DNA from: Pseudomonas sp.
GTDB lineage: Bacteria; Pseudomonadota; Gammaproteobacteria; Pseudomonadales; Pseudomonadaceae
DNA length: 64,000 nucleotides
Direction: 5' to 3'
Assembly: GCF_030690725.1 (NCBI RefSeq)
Contig: NZ_JAUYGD010000053.1
Location: 62,001-126,000, forward strand
Positions 35,724 to 47,791 of the stretch are shown one piece after another. Position 1 is the first letter of the stretch. Every line of letters begins with the position of its first letter. The position numbers were made by a program, and so were the translations under genes. Under the pieces are notes generated by a model. That model saw only the letters and a program-made list of their open reading frames with translations. It ran no database searches and was not told the origin of the DNA.

Positions 35724-36257
35724 GGCCGGATCGGCGCAGTCCTCTTCTTCGATAGTCAGGGTTTGGTTAGTGAAGACACAGATGGAGCCGGCAATGTTCA
35801 GCGCGGTTTCGGTGATTTCACGGGCACTCAAATCGGTTTTCTGCAGCAGGGCCATGGCCGCGGCCTGGGCGAAGCCGCCACCGGAACCCATGGCGATCAG
35901 GCCGTGCTCGGGCTCAACCACATCGCCGTTGCCGGTGATGATCAGCGAGGCGTCCTTGTTGGCCACTGCCAGCATGGCTTCCAGGCGGCTCAGCGAGCGG
36001 TCGGTGCGCCAGTCTTTGGCCAGCTCGACGGCAGCGCGCACCAGGTGGCCCTGGTGTTTTTCCAGCTGGCCTTCAAAGCGTTCAAACAGGGTAAAGGCGT
36101 CGGCGGTGGCACCGGCGAAGCCGGCCAGCACCTGGCCGTGGTACAGGCGACGAACTTTTTTCGCGTTGCCTTTCATCACGGTATTGCCGAGGGACACCTG
36201 GCCGTCGCCGCCCATGACGACTTTGCCGTTGCGGCGCACTGAAACGATGGTGGTCAA
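35718..36257 (-). CDS. hslV: ATP-dependent protease subunit HslV
   Basis: Threonine peptidase of the HslVU complex. The mature enzyme must begin with Thr-Thr, so the start is the TTG at 36257 (Leu in the longer frame, read as Met), giving 179 residues beginning [19 protein letters not shown] after Met removal. GGAG lies nine bases upstream of this TTG. The catalytic Thr1, the Lys in RRNGKVV and the [11 protein letters not shown] segment are present. A rare TTG start may tune its level. It has a heat-shock-type promoter upstream. Confidence 0.95.
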   Translation of the reverse strand: MTTIVSVRRNGKVVMGGDGQVSLGNTVMKGNAKKVRRLYHGQVLAGFAGATADAFTLFERFEGQLEKHQGHLVRAAVELAKDWRTDRSLSRLEAMLAVANKDASLIITGNGDVVEPEHGLIAMGSGGGFAQAAAMALLQKTDLSAREITETALNIAGSICVFTNQTLTIEEEDCADPAV

Positions 36258-36303
36258 GGGGAGAGTCTCCACGCAGCGGGGCGAAAGTGCCCAATGCCGA
36301 ATG

Positions 36304-36332
36304 AAGTGGGGGCAGCGATGCCCTGCTTCAAG
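36304..36332 (-). promoter_or_regulatory. Heat-shock (sigma32-type) promoter of hslVU
   Basis: Reading the minus strand, CTTGAAG (complement of 36326-36332) is followed after 14 bases by CCCCACTT (complement of 36304-36311). This is one base off the CTTGAAA element and close to the CCCCATnT element of RpoH promoters. It lies 47 bases before the hslV start. hslVU is a known RpoH-regulated operon in proteobacteria. Confidence 0.75.
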
Positions 36333-36389
36333 CCCTGGGGCATCCGCTGTCCGACAAATAGTCGTGCGAATGCGCCACAGGGCCTGAAC

Positions 36390-37070
36390 TTACTGGCTTT
36401 GCCGCTGCTGTAACAACAGATTGCTAAAGCCGCTGGCGGCCAGGGATTTCTGCGCTTGGCCGAGCTGTTCGCGGGTGGCGAAGGGGCCGACCAGCACGCG
36501 GTGCCAGGTTTCTTCGCGCACCGTGCCGGATTCCACCTGCACGTTCTGTCCGAGCAGGATGATCTGCGCGCGCAGGCTGTCGGCGTCGTCCTTGCGGCGG
36601 AACGAGCCGGCCTGGAGGAAGAATTGCGAGCTGACCGGACCTTTGGCGACTACTGGCGGCGGTGGCGGCACCTGGCCGTTGAGCGCGGCTTCGGCGCGGG
36701 CGGCATCGATCTTCGCCGCTTCTTCCGGGGTAACCGGCTTCTGCGCGGGCGGTGCGACGGGCTCGATGCTTTGCGGCGGCAGGATCACTTCCGATTCCGG
36801 CAGCAGGGTGTAGAAGTCGTATTTGGGCTTGGCCGGCTCGTTAGTGGCAGGCTTGGCGGCCGCCGCTTTATTGGCCTGAGTGACGCGCGCCTGTTCGACC
36901 TTGTTGCGCTTGATCTCGTCGCGGCCCGGTTCGAGGCTGAACAGAAACACCATAAAACCGCCGATCACCAGGCCGCAGACCAGCCAGAACCAGCCCGGCA
37001 CCGGTTTTTTCGCCGGTGCTTGGTAACGGCTGGCGCCGCGTTTGGCGGCGGGTTTTTTCTTGGCGGCCAC
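36390..37070 (-). CDS. SPOR domain-containing (FtsN-like) protein
   Basis: A 226-residue bitopic inner-membrane protein. The basic cytoplasmic N-terminus (MAAKKKPAAKRGASRYQ) is followed by one membrane helix (about residues 28-46), a Pro/Ala-rich linker, and a C-terminal SPOR domain (about 145-222: FFLQAGSFRRKDDADSLRAQ, HRVLVGPFATREQLGQAQ). SPOR domains bind denuded peptidoglycan at division sites. It starts directly after the argS stop. The position next to argS and hslVU is conserved in Pseudomonas. Confidence 0.9.
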   Translation of the reverse strand: MAAKKKPAAKRGASRYQAPAKKPVPGWFWLVCGLVIGGFMVFLFSLEPGRDEIKRNKVEQARVTQANKAAAAKPATNEPAKPKYDFYTLLPESEVILPPQSIEPVAPPAQKPVTPEEAAKIDAARAEAALNGQVPPPPPVVAKGPVSSQFFLQAGSFRRKDDADSLRAQIILLGQNVQVESGTVREETWHRVLVGPFATREQLGQAQKSLAASGFSNLLLQQRQSQ

Positions 37071-38870
<1,800 letters not shown>

Positions 38871-38942
38871 TTATCGACGCCCTTCGCCCGCAGCTTCAAG
38901 CAGCGTGTGGTTTTGGCCGGTTAAAGGCAGGCGAGCCGTGGT

Positions 38943-39009
38943 GTAGCCCGGATGAAATCCGGGGAGCGTCGGCCCCGGCAAAGCCGCTCCCGGATTGCAT
39001 CCGGGCTAC
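38943..39009. repeat. REP-like palindrome, GTAGCCCGGATG family
   Basis: GTAGCCCGGATGAAATCCGG and CCGGATTGCATCCGGGCTAC arms around a GC-rich centre. It lies between argS (divergent) and the 3' end of betA. Confidence 0.85.
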
Positions 39010-39024
39010 GGGTGATCGCGCTGA

Positions 39025-40713
39025 CTACGCGGAGCGTTGCGCCGTGCCGCGTACTGCCGCGTTACCGGCGACGAAATACGGCGCGCTGCTGCGTGGCAGC
39101 GGGGCGCGGCCACGGATTTTGTCGGCAATCTTCTCGGCCATCATGATGGTTGGCGCATTCAGATTGCCGGTGACGATCAGCGGCATGATCGACGCATCCA
39201 CCACCCGCAGGCCCTGCACACCGTGCACCCGGCCCTGACCATCGACCACCGCCATATCGTCTTCGCCCATCTTGCAGGAACATGACGGATGGTAGGCGGT
39301 TTCTGCATGTTCGCGGATAAAGGCGTCCAGTTCGGCATCCGTCTGCAGCTCGGCACCGGGGCTGATCTCACGACCGCGATACGGGTCCAGCGCCGCCTGC
39401 GCCATGATTTCGCGGGTGATGCGGATGCCGTCGCGGAACTCGCGCCAGTCCTGCTCGTGCGCCATGTAGTTAAAGAGGATGCTCGGGTGCTGGCGCGGGT
39501 CCTTGGATTTGACCTGAATGCGTCCACGGCTTGGCGAGCGCATGGAACCCATATGCGCCTGGAAACCATGTTCCTTCACCGCGTTGCTGCCGTTGTAGTT
39601 AATTGCCACCGGCAGGAAGTGGTACTGGATATTTGGCCACTCGAACTCGCTACTTGAGCGGATAAAACCGCCGGCTTCGAACTGGTTGCTGGCGCCGATG
39701 CCCTTGCCGAGGAACAGCCAATTGGCGCCGATCATCGGCTGGTTCCACCATTGCAGCGCCGGGTACAGCGACACCGGCTGCTTGCAGGCGTATTGCAGGT
39801 ACACCTCCAGATGGTCCTGCAGGTTCTGGCCGACGCCGGGCAGGTCGTGCACCAAGGGGATGTCCAGTTCACGCAGCAGCGCCGCCGGGCCGACGCCGGA
39901 GCGTTGCAGCACCTGCGGGGAAGCAATCGCACCGCCACACAGCAGCACTTCGCGGCGCGCGTTGACGGTGATCGGCGTGTCGTTGTCGCCGAGCAGGTAA
40001 GCCACGCCGCTGGCGCGTTTGCCGCTGAACAGAATACGGTCGGTGAGGGCGTGGGTAACGATGGTCAGGTTTGGCCGTTCGCGGGCCTGATCGAGATAAC
40101 CACGCGCGGTGCTGGAGCGGCGGCCCTTGGGCGTAACGGTGCGGTCCATCGGGCCGAAGCCTTCCTGCTGGTAGCCGTTGAGGTCGTCGGTGCGTGGATA
40201 ACCGGCTTGCACGCCGGCTTCGATCATGGCGTGGAACAGCGGGTTATTGCCGTTCTTCGGCGTGGTTACCGACACCGGGCCCTCGCCGCCGTGATAGGCG
40301 TTGGCGCCAATATCACGGGTTTCCGCCTTGCGGAAATACGGCAGGCAATCCAGGTAGCTCCAGTCTTCCAGGCCTTTTTCCTCGGCCCAACCGTCGTAAT
40401 CCATAGCGTTGCCACGGATGTAGCACATGCCGTTGATCAAGGATGAACCGCCCAGGCCCTTGCCGCGTCCGCATTCCATGCGGCGGTTGTTCATATGCGG
40501 TTCGGGCTCGGTCAGGTAGGCCCAGTTGTAGCGCCGGCCTTGCAGCGGGAAGGCCAGGGCGGCGGGCATCTGGGTGCGGAAATCCAGGCGGTAATCCGGG
40601 CCGCCGGCTTCCAGCAGCAGCACGCTGACGTCAGCGTCTTCGGTCAGGCGGGTGGCCAGCACGTTACCGGCCGAGCCGGCGCCGATGATGATGTAGTCGA
40701 ATTCCTGGGGCAT
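39025..40713 (-). CDS. betA: Choline dehydrogenase
   Basis: FAD-dependent GMC oxidoreductase that oxidises choline to betaine aldehyde at the membrane. A 562-residue protein. The dinucleotide fold is [18 protein letters not shown] at the N-terminus, GMC signature 1 is in [15 protein letters not shown], and the C-terminal catalytic His is in [10 protein letters not shown]. It lies downstream of betB in the same direction. Related GMC enzymes are similar, but the betI-betB context supports BetA. Confidence 0.94.
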   Translation of the reverse strand: MPQEFDYIIIGAGSAGNVLATRLTEDADVSVLLLEAGGPDYRLDFRTQMPAALAFPLQGRRYNWAYLTEPEPHMNNRRMECGRGKGLGGSSLINGMCYIRGNAMDYDGWAEEKGLEDWSYLDCLPYFRKAETRDIGANAYHGGEGPVSVTTPKNGNNPLFHAMIEAGVQAGYPRTDDLNGYQQEGFGPMDRTVTPKGRRSSTARGYLDQARERPNLTIVTHALTDRILFSGKRASGVAYLLGDNDTPITVNARREVLLCGGAIASPQVLQRSGVGPAALLRELDIPLVHDLPGVGQNLQDHLEVYLQYACKQPVSLYPALQWWNQPMIGANWLFLGKGIGASNQFEAGGFIRSSSEFEWPNIQYHFLPVAINYNGSNAVKEHGFQAHMGSMRSPSRGRIQVKSKDPRQHPSILFNYMAHEQDWREFRDGIRITREIMAQAALDPYRGREISPGAELQTDAELDAFIREHAETAYHPSCSCKMGEDDMAVVDGQGRVHGVQGLRVVDASIMPLIVTGNLNAPTIMMAEKIADKIRGRAPLPRSSAPYFVAGNAAVRGTAQRSA

Positions 40714-40723
40714 AAAAACTCCT

Positions 40724-40783
40724 GTAGCCCGGATGCACTCCGGGGAAAACGCGGTGACTGTTCCCGGATTGCATCCGGGCTAC
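40724..40783. repeat. REP-like palindrome, GTAGCCCGGATG family
   Basis: Copy between betB and betA: GTAGCCCGGATGCACTCCGG and CCGGATTGCATCCGGGCTAC. It may form a hairpin in the betBA message. Confidence 0.85.
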
Positions 40784-40833
40784 GGGGCGGTGAAGACCGG
40801 GTGATCGGGTTGCCGTATGGATAGCAGTCGGTC

Positions 40834-40884
40834 TGTGGGAGGGGCTTTAGCCGCGACACCTTTCGCGGCCAAAGCCCCTCCCAC
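40834..40884. repeat. REP-like palindrome, GTGGGAGGGGCTTTAGCCGCGA family
   Basis: A nearly perfect long hairpin: TGTGGGAGGGGCTTTAGCCG and CGGCCAAAGCCCCTCCCAC around CGACACCTTTCG. It directly follows betB. The same arms recur at 63777-63869. Confidence 0.85.
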
Positions 40885-40895
40885 GGATAAGATGC

Positions 40896-42368
<1,473 letters not shown>

Positions 42369-42458
42369 GGCGCGTTCCTCGTGTGCGGTGGGCGACGCGA
42401 GCCAGCTGGCGCAGGTCGTCGGTGTAAGCAATATAGACCCAAGGCTAAATTATCTTAA

Positions 42459-42474
42459 TTGAACGATCAATCAA
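42459..42474. promoter_or_regulatory. BetI-like operator upstream of betB
   Basis: TTGAACGATCAATCAA is identical over 16 bases to the box upstream of betI (43992-44007). It lies 91 bases before the betB start. The imperfect dyad TTGA-N8-TCAA suits a TetR-family dimer such as BetI. Confidence 0.7.
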
Positions 42475-42593
42475 TAAAAACGACAGGGCACAACCAAACG
42501 CGACACGCAGGGCATCTAGCCGGTGGGTGCTGTGGCGCAAAAAAGCATGTTGGGTGCTTTTTAACCACCGTCCGTCAATGCCAGTTTGTCCCT

Positions 42594-42623
42594 TTGAATA
42601 CCTTGTAATACATTGCATTCAAT
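42594..42623 (+). promoter_or_regulatory. Promoter/operator of the toxin-antitoxin pair
   Basis: TTGAAT (42594-42599) and TTCAAT (42618-42623), 18 bases apart, fit -35/-10 hexamers. Between them lies the small palindrome TGTAATACA, and TTGAAT/ATTCAA form an outer dyad. An RHH antitoxin binding here would block its own promoter. Inferred from layout. Confidence 0.5.
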
Positions 42624-42641
42624 AGTGTGGAGGGCACCTTA

Positions 42642-42914
42642 ATGAGCGTCACAACCGTGCGGCTGCAACCTGAACTCGAAGAAAATCTTGGGGCCATGGC
42701 CGAAAAGCTTAATCGCAGTAAAAGCTGGCTTATTAATCAGGCGCTTAGAGAGTTTTTTGAGCGCCAGGCGCTAGAGCAGAACCGCTGGCAGGAAACACTC
42801 CAAGCTATTGAGTCCGTCGCACAGGGCAAGGTCGTGTCCGGTGAGGCGGTAAACACCTGGCTGCAAAGCTGGGGCAGCTCCAATGAACTGCCACCACCCA
42901 AGGCGGGCGAATGA
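42642..42914 (+). CDS. Ribbon-helix-helix antitoxin (CopG/ParD-like)
   Basis: A 90-residue protein. The first ~45 residues are an RHH DNA-binding domain (MSVTTVRLQPELEENLGAMAEKLNRSKSWLINQALREFFE); the C-terminal half is a polar toxin-binding tail. The ATG at 42642 has GGAGG 9 bases upstream. The stop overlaps the toxin start by 4 bases. It sits on the plus strand between betI and betB, which are both on the minus strand. It should neutralise the ParE-like toxin and repress the pair. Confidence 0.88.
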   Translation: MSVTTVRLQPELEENLGAMAEKLNRSKSWLINQALREFFERQALEQNRWQETLQAIESVAQGKVVSGEAVNTWLQSWGSSNELPPPKAGE

Positions 42915-43201
42915 AGCTGGTCTACTCAGAAGAGTCCGTGGCAGATCTGGTTCGTCTGCGGGCATTTATTGCTGAGAAAGATCCCCTTGCCGCCGCACGT
43001 GTAGCAACAGAACTCATTGCGCGCATCGAAAGTCTCCGCCTATTCCCAACAATGGGACGCGCAGTCGAGTTAGCTCCAGACCCCAGCGCTATTCGTGACG
43101 CAATATTCGGGAAGTACGTAATTCGCTATGCCGCTCATAGCCAGACAGTCGTGATTCTTCGTATATGGCATCACTACGAAGACCGCATGCAAAGCATCTA
43201 A
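42911..43201 (+). CDS. RelE/ParE-superfamily toxin
   Basis: A 96-residue basic protein of the ParE/RelE fold: KLVYSEESVADLVRLRAFIAEKDP, RLFPTMGRAVE and IFGKYVIRYAAHSQTVVILRIWHHYEDR. The C-terminal IWHHYEDR form with few catalytic residues resembles ParE (gyrase poison) more than ribosome-cleaving RelE; this is by eye. It is co-translated with the upstream antitoxin. The pair appears to be an insertion within the bet locus. Confidence 0.88.
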   Translation: MKLVYSEESVADLVRLRAFIAEKDPLAAARVATELIARIESLRLFPTMGRAVELAPDPSAIRDAIFGKYVIRYAAHSQTVVILRIWHHYEDRMQSI

Positions 43202-43278
43202 CTACGGGTTCAGTCGTTGACTGTGCTGCGTTGGTCGAACGCCGTGTAACCCTCCAGGCAGGAGGCTGGTTGAGCCCC

Positions 43279-43347
43279 ATGGTGAGTTACGGCGCAATCA
43301 AACCATCTGTGGCTGGGCGCTAGTGGCCGGTGCCTAACCCACCCTAC
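43279..43347. repeat. GGTGGGTTA-family palindrome, degenerate copy
   Basis: ATGGTGAGTTACGGCGC and GCCTAACCCACCCTAC arms bracket the end of the toxin-antitoxin insertion next to the betI stop. The same family appears as a double copy at 62433-62597. Confidence 0.6.
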
Positions 43348-43934
43348 GTGGCCTTGGCCAATTGCAGATCAAGGTATTCATAGGCGATCTCAATCGCCTG
43401 GCGGGTGTCGAAGCCTTCGCCGGACAGCGCGCCGCGCAGCCACAAACCATCGATCAAAGCCGCCAGACCACGGGCAGCGGTGCGCGCCTGATCCTGCGGC
43501 AATACCCGGCTGAATTGCCCACACAGGTTGGAATACAAACGGTGATCGTTGACCCGCTGCAAACGCCGCAGCGCCGGCTGGTGCATGCTGGTGGCCCAGA
43601 ACGCCAGCCAGGTTTTCATCGCCGGGCCGTTGACCTGGCTGTCATCGAAGTTGCCTTCAATCATCGCCCGCAGGTGTTCGCGCGGCTGGTCCGGCGGCAG
43701 GCTGGCGCGGCGTTCGCGCACGGCATCGCTGAGCGCCTGCATCAGGTGGCGCATGGTGGCGTCGAGCAGGCCGTTCTTGTCGCGGAAATAGTGGCTGATG
43801 ATGCCGTTGGAGACCCCGGCGATCCGCGCAATATAGGCGATGCTGGCATCGCTCATGCCGACCTGATCAACCGCTTCGAGGGTGGCCGCGATCAATTGCG
43901 AGCGGCGGATCGGTTGCATTCCGACCTTGGGCAT
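43344..43934 (-). CDS. betI: Choline-responsive repressor BetI
   Basis: A TetR-family repressor of the bet genes, released by choline. The start at 43934 gives [21 protein letters not shown] and 196 residues, typical of BetI. The HTH is [29 protein letters not shown]. It is the first gene of the bet locus on the minus strand. It is separated from betB by ~975 bases that hold a toxin-antitoxin pair, so betI and betBA are likely separate transcripts here. Confidence 0.94.
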   Translation of the reverse strand: MPKVGMQPIRRSQLIAATLEAVDQVGMSDASIAYIARIAGVSNGIISHYFRDKNGLLDATMRHLMQALSDAVRERRASLPPDQPREHLRAMIEGNFDDSQVNGPAMKTWLAFWATSMHQPALRRLQRVNDHRLYSNLCGQFSRVLPQDQARTAARGLAALIDGLWLRGALSGEGFDTRQAIEIAYEYLDLQLAKAT

Positions 43935-43991
43935 CTGCTTCTCCATCGATGGGGGCGTCCCCGGAATGCGCGCAGTCTAGGCCGGTTATTG

Positions 43992-44007
43992 TTGAACGAT
44001 CAATCAA
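43992..44007. promoter_or_regulatory. BetI-like operator upstream of betI
   Basis: TTGAACGATCAATCAA lies 58 bases before the betI start and is identical to the box before betB. It is expected to mediate autorepression. Confidence 0.7.
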
Positions 44008-44069
44008 ACATGACGTTCCAGAGATGACCTGTCGGTCAGGGGCATGCCGCTGCGCGAGGGCCGACGGAG

Positions 44070-44759
44070 CTAGATTCCAGGCTGATCAGCGGCGGTTTTA
44101 TCGACGCCCGTGCCTTCGCGAGCAATCAGCTGAACGGGCGGCACGCTAAAGCGGAAATCGCAGTAGGCCGCGCCGCCGGCGAGGGTTTGCGTGCGCTGCA
44201 GAGTCACGCGCCAATCGCTGGCCATGCGGTAATCCAGGCTGCACGCGGCAAAGTGGGTCAGCTCCGGCACGCCCTGGTCGCGCAAGTAGCTGGCCAGCGG
44301 GCACACCTGCACATCAAAGGCCACGCCATCGGCGGCGGGCAGATTGCTGCGGCGGAAAGGGCGGGTAAACACCAGGCTGAACAGCGCATCGAGTAGCCAC
44401 TTGATGCGCGTCTGCAAGCGGCCGCTGCGCAGGCGCGACACCTTGAACGCCATGGCGCTGGCCGGGGCAAAGATCTGCCAGTTTATCTGCTCGATCCACT
44501 CGCCGGCCTGCTGCTGGCCAATGCCTTGCTCCTGCAGGACGCGGTACAGCGCGCAATCCCACTGCATATAACGCAGCAGCAGATTCACCCCAGGCGAATG
44601 GCTTACCTGCGTGTATTGCAATTCACGTTGTATTTCCAGGGTTCTGGCCCACACCGCTGCCGCCGTGGCCGCTGGTAAACAAGCACCCAGCTGCGCCTGC
44701 GCCGCCCGGCGAAAGGCGATGCGCGGGAGATAAACCAGCAGCAGGGCGAGTGGCTTCAT
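44070..44759 (-). CDS. L-2-amino-thiazoline-4-carboxylic acid hydrolase-like protein
   Basis: A 229-residue protein resembling the ATC hydrolase family: CPLASYLRDQGVPELTHFAACSLDYRMASDW followed by AYCDFRFSV, with the two conserved cysteines. The start at 44759 gives MKPLALLLVYLPRIAFRRA. Characterised ATC hydrolases act in L-cysteine formation from thiazoline compounds; most genomic homologues are untested. It follows the DinB-like gene on the minus strand with a 34-base gap. Confidence 0.7.
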   Translation of the reverse strand: MKPLALLLVYLPRIAFRRAAQAQLGACLPAATAAAVWARTLEIQRELQYTQVSHSPGVNLLLRYMQWDCALYRVLQEQGIGQQQAGEWIEQINWQIFAPASAMAFKVSRLRSGRLQTRIKWLLDALFSLVFTRPFRRSNLPAADGVAFDVQVCPLASYLRDQGVPELTHFAACSLDYRMASDWRVTLQRTQTLAGGAAYCDFRFSVPPVQLIAREGTGVDKTAADQPGI

Positions 44760-44793
44760 CGGCTGTCTTGGCTCTGGTGGATTGCGGAGCGCA

Positions 44794-45336
44794 TTAGCGC
44801 GGCTCAACGTCGGCAATCAGCGCCAGTAAATCGGTCACGCCGATATCCTGGCCGGCCTGGTGCAGCAAGGTGCTGGCCTGACCGCGATGGTGGGTTTGAT
44901 GATTGAAGAAATGCAGCATCAGGCTGGCGTACGGCCGCTGCGCCGGCACGCCCTTCATATTGCCGTAGGCCAGCACATGCTCCAGGTCCGGCTCGGTCAG
45001 TGCTGCTACCCAGTCGCTGATATGCCCATCCAGCCGGCCGCGCAAGGTATGCAGCGGCGCGAAGGTGTCGAACAAAAGCTGATCCAGTGCCACTGGCCGT
45101 TGCAGATCGCTGATCACTTCACGCAGCTCCGCGCAGGCCGGGTGCTCGGCAAAGCGCTTGAGCCAGATGATATCGGCCACCGCAATATGGTTAAGCGTGG
45201 CGAGGATGGACGGGAAAAACCCCCCGCGATCCTCACTCAGCGCCTGCGACGACAGCTGGCCGGCAGCCGCGTAGAGCTTGTCATTCATCCATGCGTTATA
45301 GCGGGCCATTAACTGAAAGTGGGCGAGCTGGGACAT
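44794..45336 (-). CDS. DinB family protein
   Basis: A 180-residue four-helix-bundle protein. The DinB/DfrA metal ligands are seen as His residues in ATLNHIAVADIIWLKRF and in LMLHFFNHQTHHRGQASTLLHQ. Members are putative metal-dependent enzymes, some acting as thiol S-transferases. No specific substrate is suggested by the neighbours. Confidence 0.9.
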   Translation of the reverse strand: MSQLAHFQLMARYNAWMNDKLYAAAGQLSSQALSEDRGGFFPSILATLNHIAVADIIWLKRFAEHPACAELREVISDLQRPVALDQLLFDTFAPLHTLRGRLDGHISDWVAALTEPDLEHVLAYGNMKGVPAQRPYASLMLHFFNHQTHHRGQASTLLHQAGQDIGVTDLLALIADVEPR

Positions 45337-45363
45337 GCGCTTAACTCGGCAATTAAGGTTCAG

Positions 45364-45672
45364 TCAGGCATCGAATACCGGGCGGAAAAAGGTGCGCTCG
45401 TAGCTGATCACGCACTGGGTCTCTTCCGCATATTTAAAGGCCGCCAGGCACTCGGCGTCGGCAAAGGATTTCAGCCGGTACTGCTCGTACTCCGCGAGGC
45501 TGGGGAAGCTGAACATCGCCAGGCCGATATTGTTGGCACCTTCCGAGGGCAGAAAGTAACCGTGATGCGTACCGCCAAACTTCGCCACCAGGGCAATCCA
45601 CAGCTTGCCGTAATGCTCGAATTCCTTGAGTTTGCGCGGGTCGAGCACATAGCGGATATGGCAGGTGATCAT
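45364..45672 (-). CDS. NIPSNAP family protein
   Basis: A 102-residue ferredoxin-like-fold protein: MITCHIRYVLDPRKLKEFEHYGKLWI and HHGYFLPSEGANNIGLAMFSF match the NIPSNAP pattern. The function is unknown in bacteria. It lies in the same direction as the DinB-like gene, 27 bases upstream of it. Confidence 0.85.
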   Translation of the reverse strand: MITCHIRYVLDPRKLKEFEHYGKLWIALVAKFGGTHHGYFLPSEGANNIGLAMFSFPSLAEYEQYRLKSFADAECLAAFKYAEETQCVISYERTFFRPVFDA

Positions 45673-45743
45673 GGTGGTCCCTCAATGATTGGAATGGCTT
45701 GCTGTGCGGGTGCAGGCGGTTAGGCAAAGTAAACCTGTCGCCT

Positions 45744-46712
45744 TTATTTCTCTAGCGTCGGCACCAGGCGAACCAGTACCGGCAAATGATCCGAGCCCAA
45801 CGGTGGACCTACCTGGCGCGCCGCCACCGCCCAATGCGGCGTGACCAACACATGGTCGATAGGCAACCCGAGCACGCCCTGCAAGACGGCCGGCCAGGTC
45901 GCGGCCAAACCGCTGGCGCGGCGCAAACCCAATTGCGCTAGCCCGCTAAAGGCCGACGACCAAGGCGTGGCATTCAGGTCGCCGGCTAAAACCGTCGGTA
46001 TGGCGCTGGCTGCGGCTTGCGTGGCCAGGGCCGCCAACTTGGCGTTACGCACGCTGTGATACTGCGGCGAAAGCGGCGGCATCGGGTGCAGGGCGATAAT
46101 CCCGATCGGCTGGCCGTGCCACTGCAACTGCGCCTCGATATGGGCAATCCCCTGCGCATCCTCGACCACCTCTACCTGCTGCAGCGGGTGGCGTGACAAC
46201 ACAGCGATGCCAAAGGGGCTGTCCTGGGCAACGATGTGTTGAAAGGGGTAATCGCGCAGCGTGCGCAAGCCTTGCGCATAGGCTGGGGAAACCTCCAGCA
46301 GCACCACCACATCCGGCTTTTCCTGGGCCAACCAAGTGGCTAACCCTTGCGTGTTGCGGCTATCTAGATGGACGTTGGCACTGGCCACGGCAAACAGCTG
46401 GACCTGCGGCTCGCCAGTTGGTGCCGGCGCGGATGCCGTCAGCCAGGGCAATGGCAGCGCCAACAGCAGAACGGCCCAGCGTTTATCACGGCAACAGGCC
46501 AACCCGGCAAACACCACTAACCCGAGCAAGAACAGCCACTGCCAATGGCTGGCCAGGTCGATCAGCCAGGCCAGCGTGCCTGCGGAGTCTGCGAGCAGGT
46601 GCGAGAGCAGCGGTAGCAGCAGGCCGAGTAGGCAAAGCAGCGCGAGCGTAATAACGCGTCTGGCCCAGAAGGCGCTGCGGTTGGGCTTATCGGGCGGGCT
46701 AGTTGTGGCCAT
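45744..46712 (-). CDS. Endonuclease/exonuclease/phosphatase family membrane protein
   Basis: A 322-residue protein. The N-terminal ~95 residues hold about three membrane helices; the rest is an EEP domain facing the periplasm. Catalytic motifs are DVVVLLEVSPAY (metal Glu), GDLNATPWS (Asp/Asn) and GSDHLPVLVRL (Asp-His). Periplasmic EEP proteins of this form are often annotated as endonucleases, but phospholipid or sugar-phosphate substrates are equally possible. Confidence 0.87.
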   Translation of the reverse strand: MATTSPPDKPNRSAFWARRVITLALLCLLGLLLPLLSHLLADSAGTLAWLIDLASHWQWLFLLGLVVFAGLACCRDKRWAVLLLALPLPWLTASAPAPTGEPQVQLFAVASANVHLDSRNTQGLATWLAQEKPDVVVLLEVSPAYAQGLRTLRDYPFQHIVAQDSPFGIAVLSRHPLQQVEVVEDAQGIAHIEAQLQWHGQPIGIIALHPMPPLSPQYHSVRNAKLAALATQAAASAIPTVLAGDLNATPWSSAFSGLAQLGLRRASGLAATWPAVLQGVLGLPIDHVLVTPHWAVAARQVGPPLGSDHLPVLVRLVPTLEK

Positions 46713-46741
46713 ATTCGATTATTCGCGCTGCCAACAACTGG

Positions 46742-47437
46742 TTAGGGGTCATGGTTGAAATGACCATGCTGCAGAAACAGCTTGATCTGGCTGGTCACAA
46801 CATCTGCATTGGCCATAAACGTATGGCTGTGCGGAACAGTAATAAAGTCCTTCATCTCAGCGAGCTTTGCGCTCTCCACCGAAACCTTGCCATCGTTTGG
46901 CTTGGGCAAATCGCCTGCAAACCATGGGTCCAGGCTTTCTGTGCCGGCGACTATGCCGATCTCCAGAGGGATCGATTTAAGCTGGTTGGGCGTGCTGTCG
47001 GCTTCCGTGCCGAGCTGCTGTCCGGCTGGCCCGGTCGCTATTTTGTACCACCACTGGTCTTTCTTATTCGTTGCCACCTCGCTGCCGTGGTTGGGTGGGC
47101 CAAGCATGACCACCCGCTTGGCTTCGGCAACGACGTTGTTCTGAAAGTACTGCCTGACCAAGATGCCGCCCAGAGAATGGGTAACAAAGTGGATGCTCTG
47201 CGCCCCCGCCTTTTTACACTCGGCAATGCCGTCCCCCACCACTGACGCCAGCTGTTGAATGTCTTGTTCCGTGGACGGGTAGCTGTTGTTGATAACGGTG
47301 TAGTGCTCTTTGGCTAACGAGTCTTCGATTGCATTCATCGAATAGCTGGTTCGGCCCATGCCATGCAATAGCACCACGCACTCATTGGCCAGTGATGCCG
47401 GCGCAATAAACAACAAGAGATAAAGACTGAGGCGCAT
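46742..47437 (-). CDS. Secreted alpha/beta hydrolase (lipase-like)
   Basis: A 231-residue protein with a short signal peptide (LSLYLLLFIAPASLA). The oxyanion HG pair is in VVLLHGMGRTSYSM, the nucleophile in FVTHSLGGILVRQYF (Ser), and the C-terminal His in TVPHSHTFM. It resembles the PGAP1/triacylglycerol lipase-like group. Substrate unknown. It sits 5 bases after the cupin gene and 29 bases before the EEP gene. Confidence 0.85.
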   Translation of the reverse strand: MRLSLYLLLFIAPASLANECVVLLHGMGRTSYSMNAIEDSLAKEHYTVINNSYPSTEQDIQQLASVVGDGIAECKKAGAQSIHFVTHSLGGILVRQYFQNNVVAEAKRVVMLGPPNHGSEVATNKKDQWWYKIATGPAGQQLGTEADSTPNQLKSIPLEIGIVAGTESLDPWFAGDLPKPNDGKVSVESAKLAEMKDFITVPHSHTFMANADVVTSQIKLFLQHGHFNHDP

Positions 47438-47442
47438 GTGGG

Positions 47443-47751
47443 TTAACCCTGAAACCAGAACTCAACCTCATCCGTCTCGACCTCAAATAAAGCCGAGTGC
47501 TCAACGTTTGCAGGTACGTGATACCACTCACCGACGCTAACCCTGATCGTTTGGTTATTCATAGTCAGGACCAACTCGCCGCGCGTAATCACGCCATGGT
47601 TGTCGGTGTCATGGCTGTGCGGCGGGATGGATGTTCCGGCGGGGTAGGAGGCAAACAGAACGGTGCTGTCTTTTGCCTCAAGCTTGTAGGCGTCAAAGCG
47701 GCCGTCGAATAAGGGCAGTTGTTTGATTCTGTTTGGGTATTGGCCTGGCAT
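47443..47751 (-). CDS. Cupin domain protein
   Basis: A 102-residue single-cupin protein. The motif SIPPHSHDTDNHGVITRGEL carries the metal His ligands, and GEWYHVPANVEHSALFE the second cupin motif with its His. Such small cupins may bind sugars, act as dioxygenases or sense ligands. It precedes the lipase-like gene on the same strand. Confidence 0.88.
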   Translation of the reverse strand: MPGQYPNRIKQLPLFDGRFDAYKLEAKDSTVLFASYPAGTSIPPHSHDTDNHGVITRGELVLTMNNQTIRVSVGEWYHVPANVEHSALFEVETDEVEFWFQG

Positions 47752-47791
47752 ATGAGCGTTCTTCCTTGTAGTCCATCACTGCGTATTGAAT

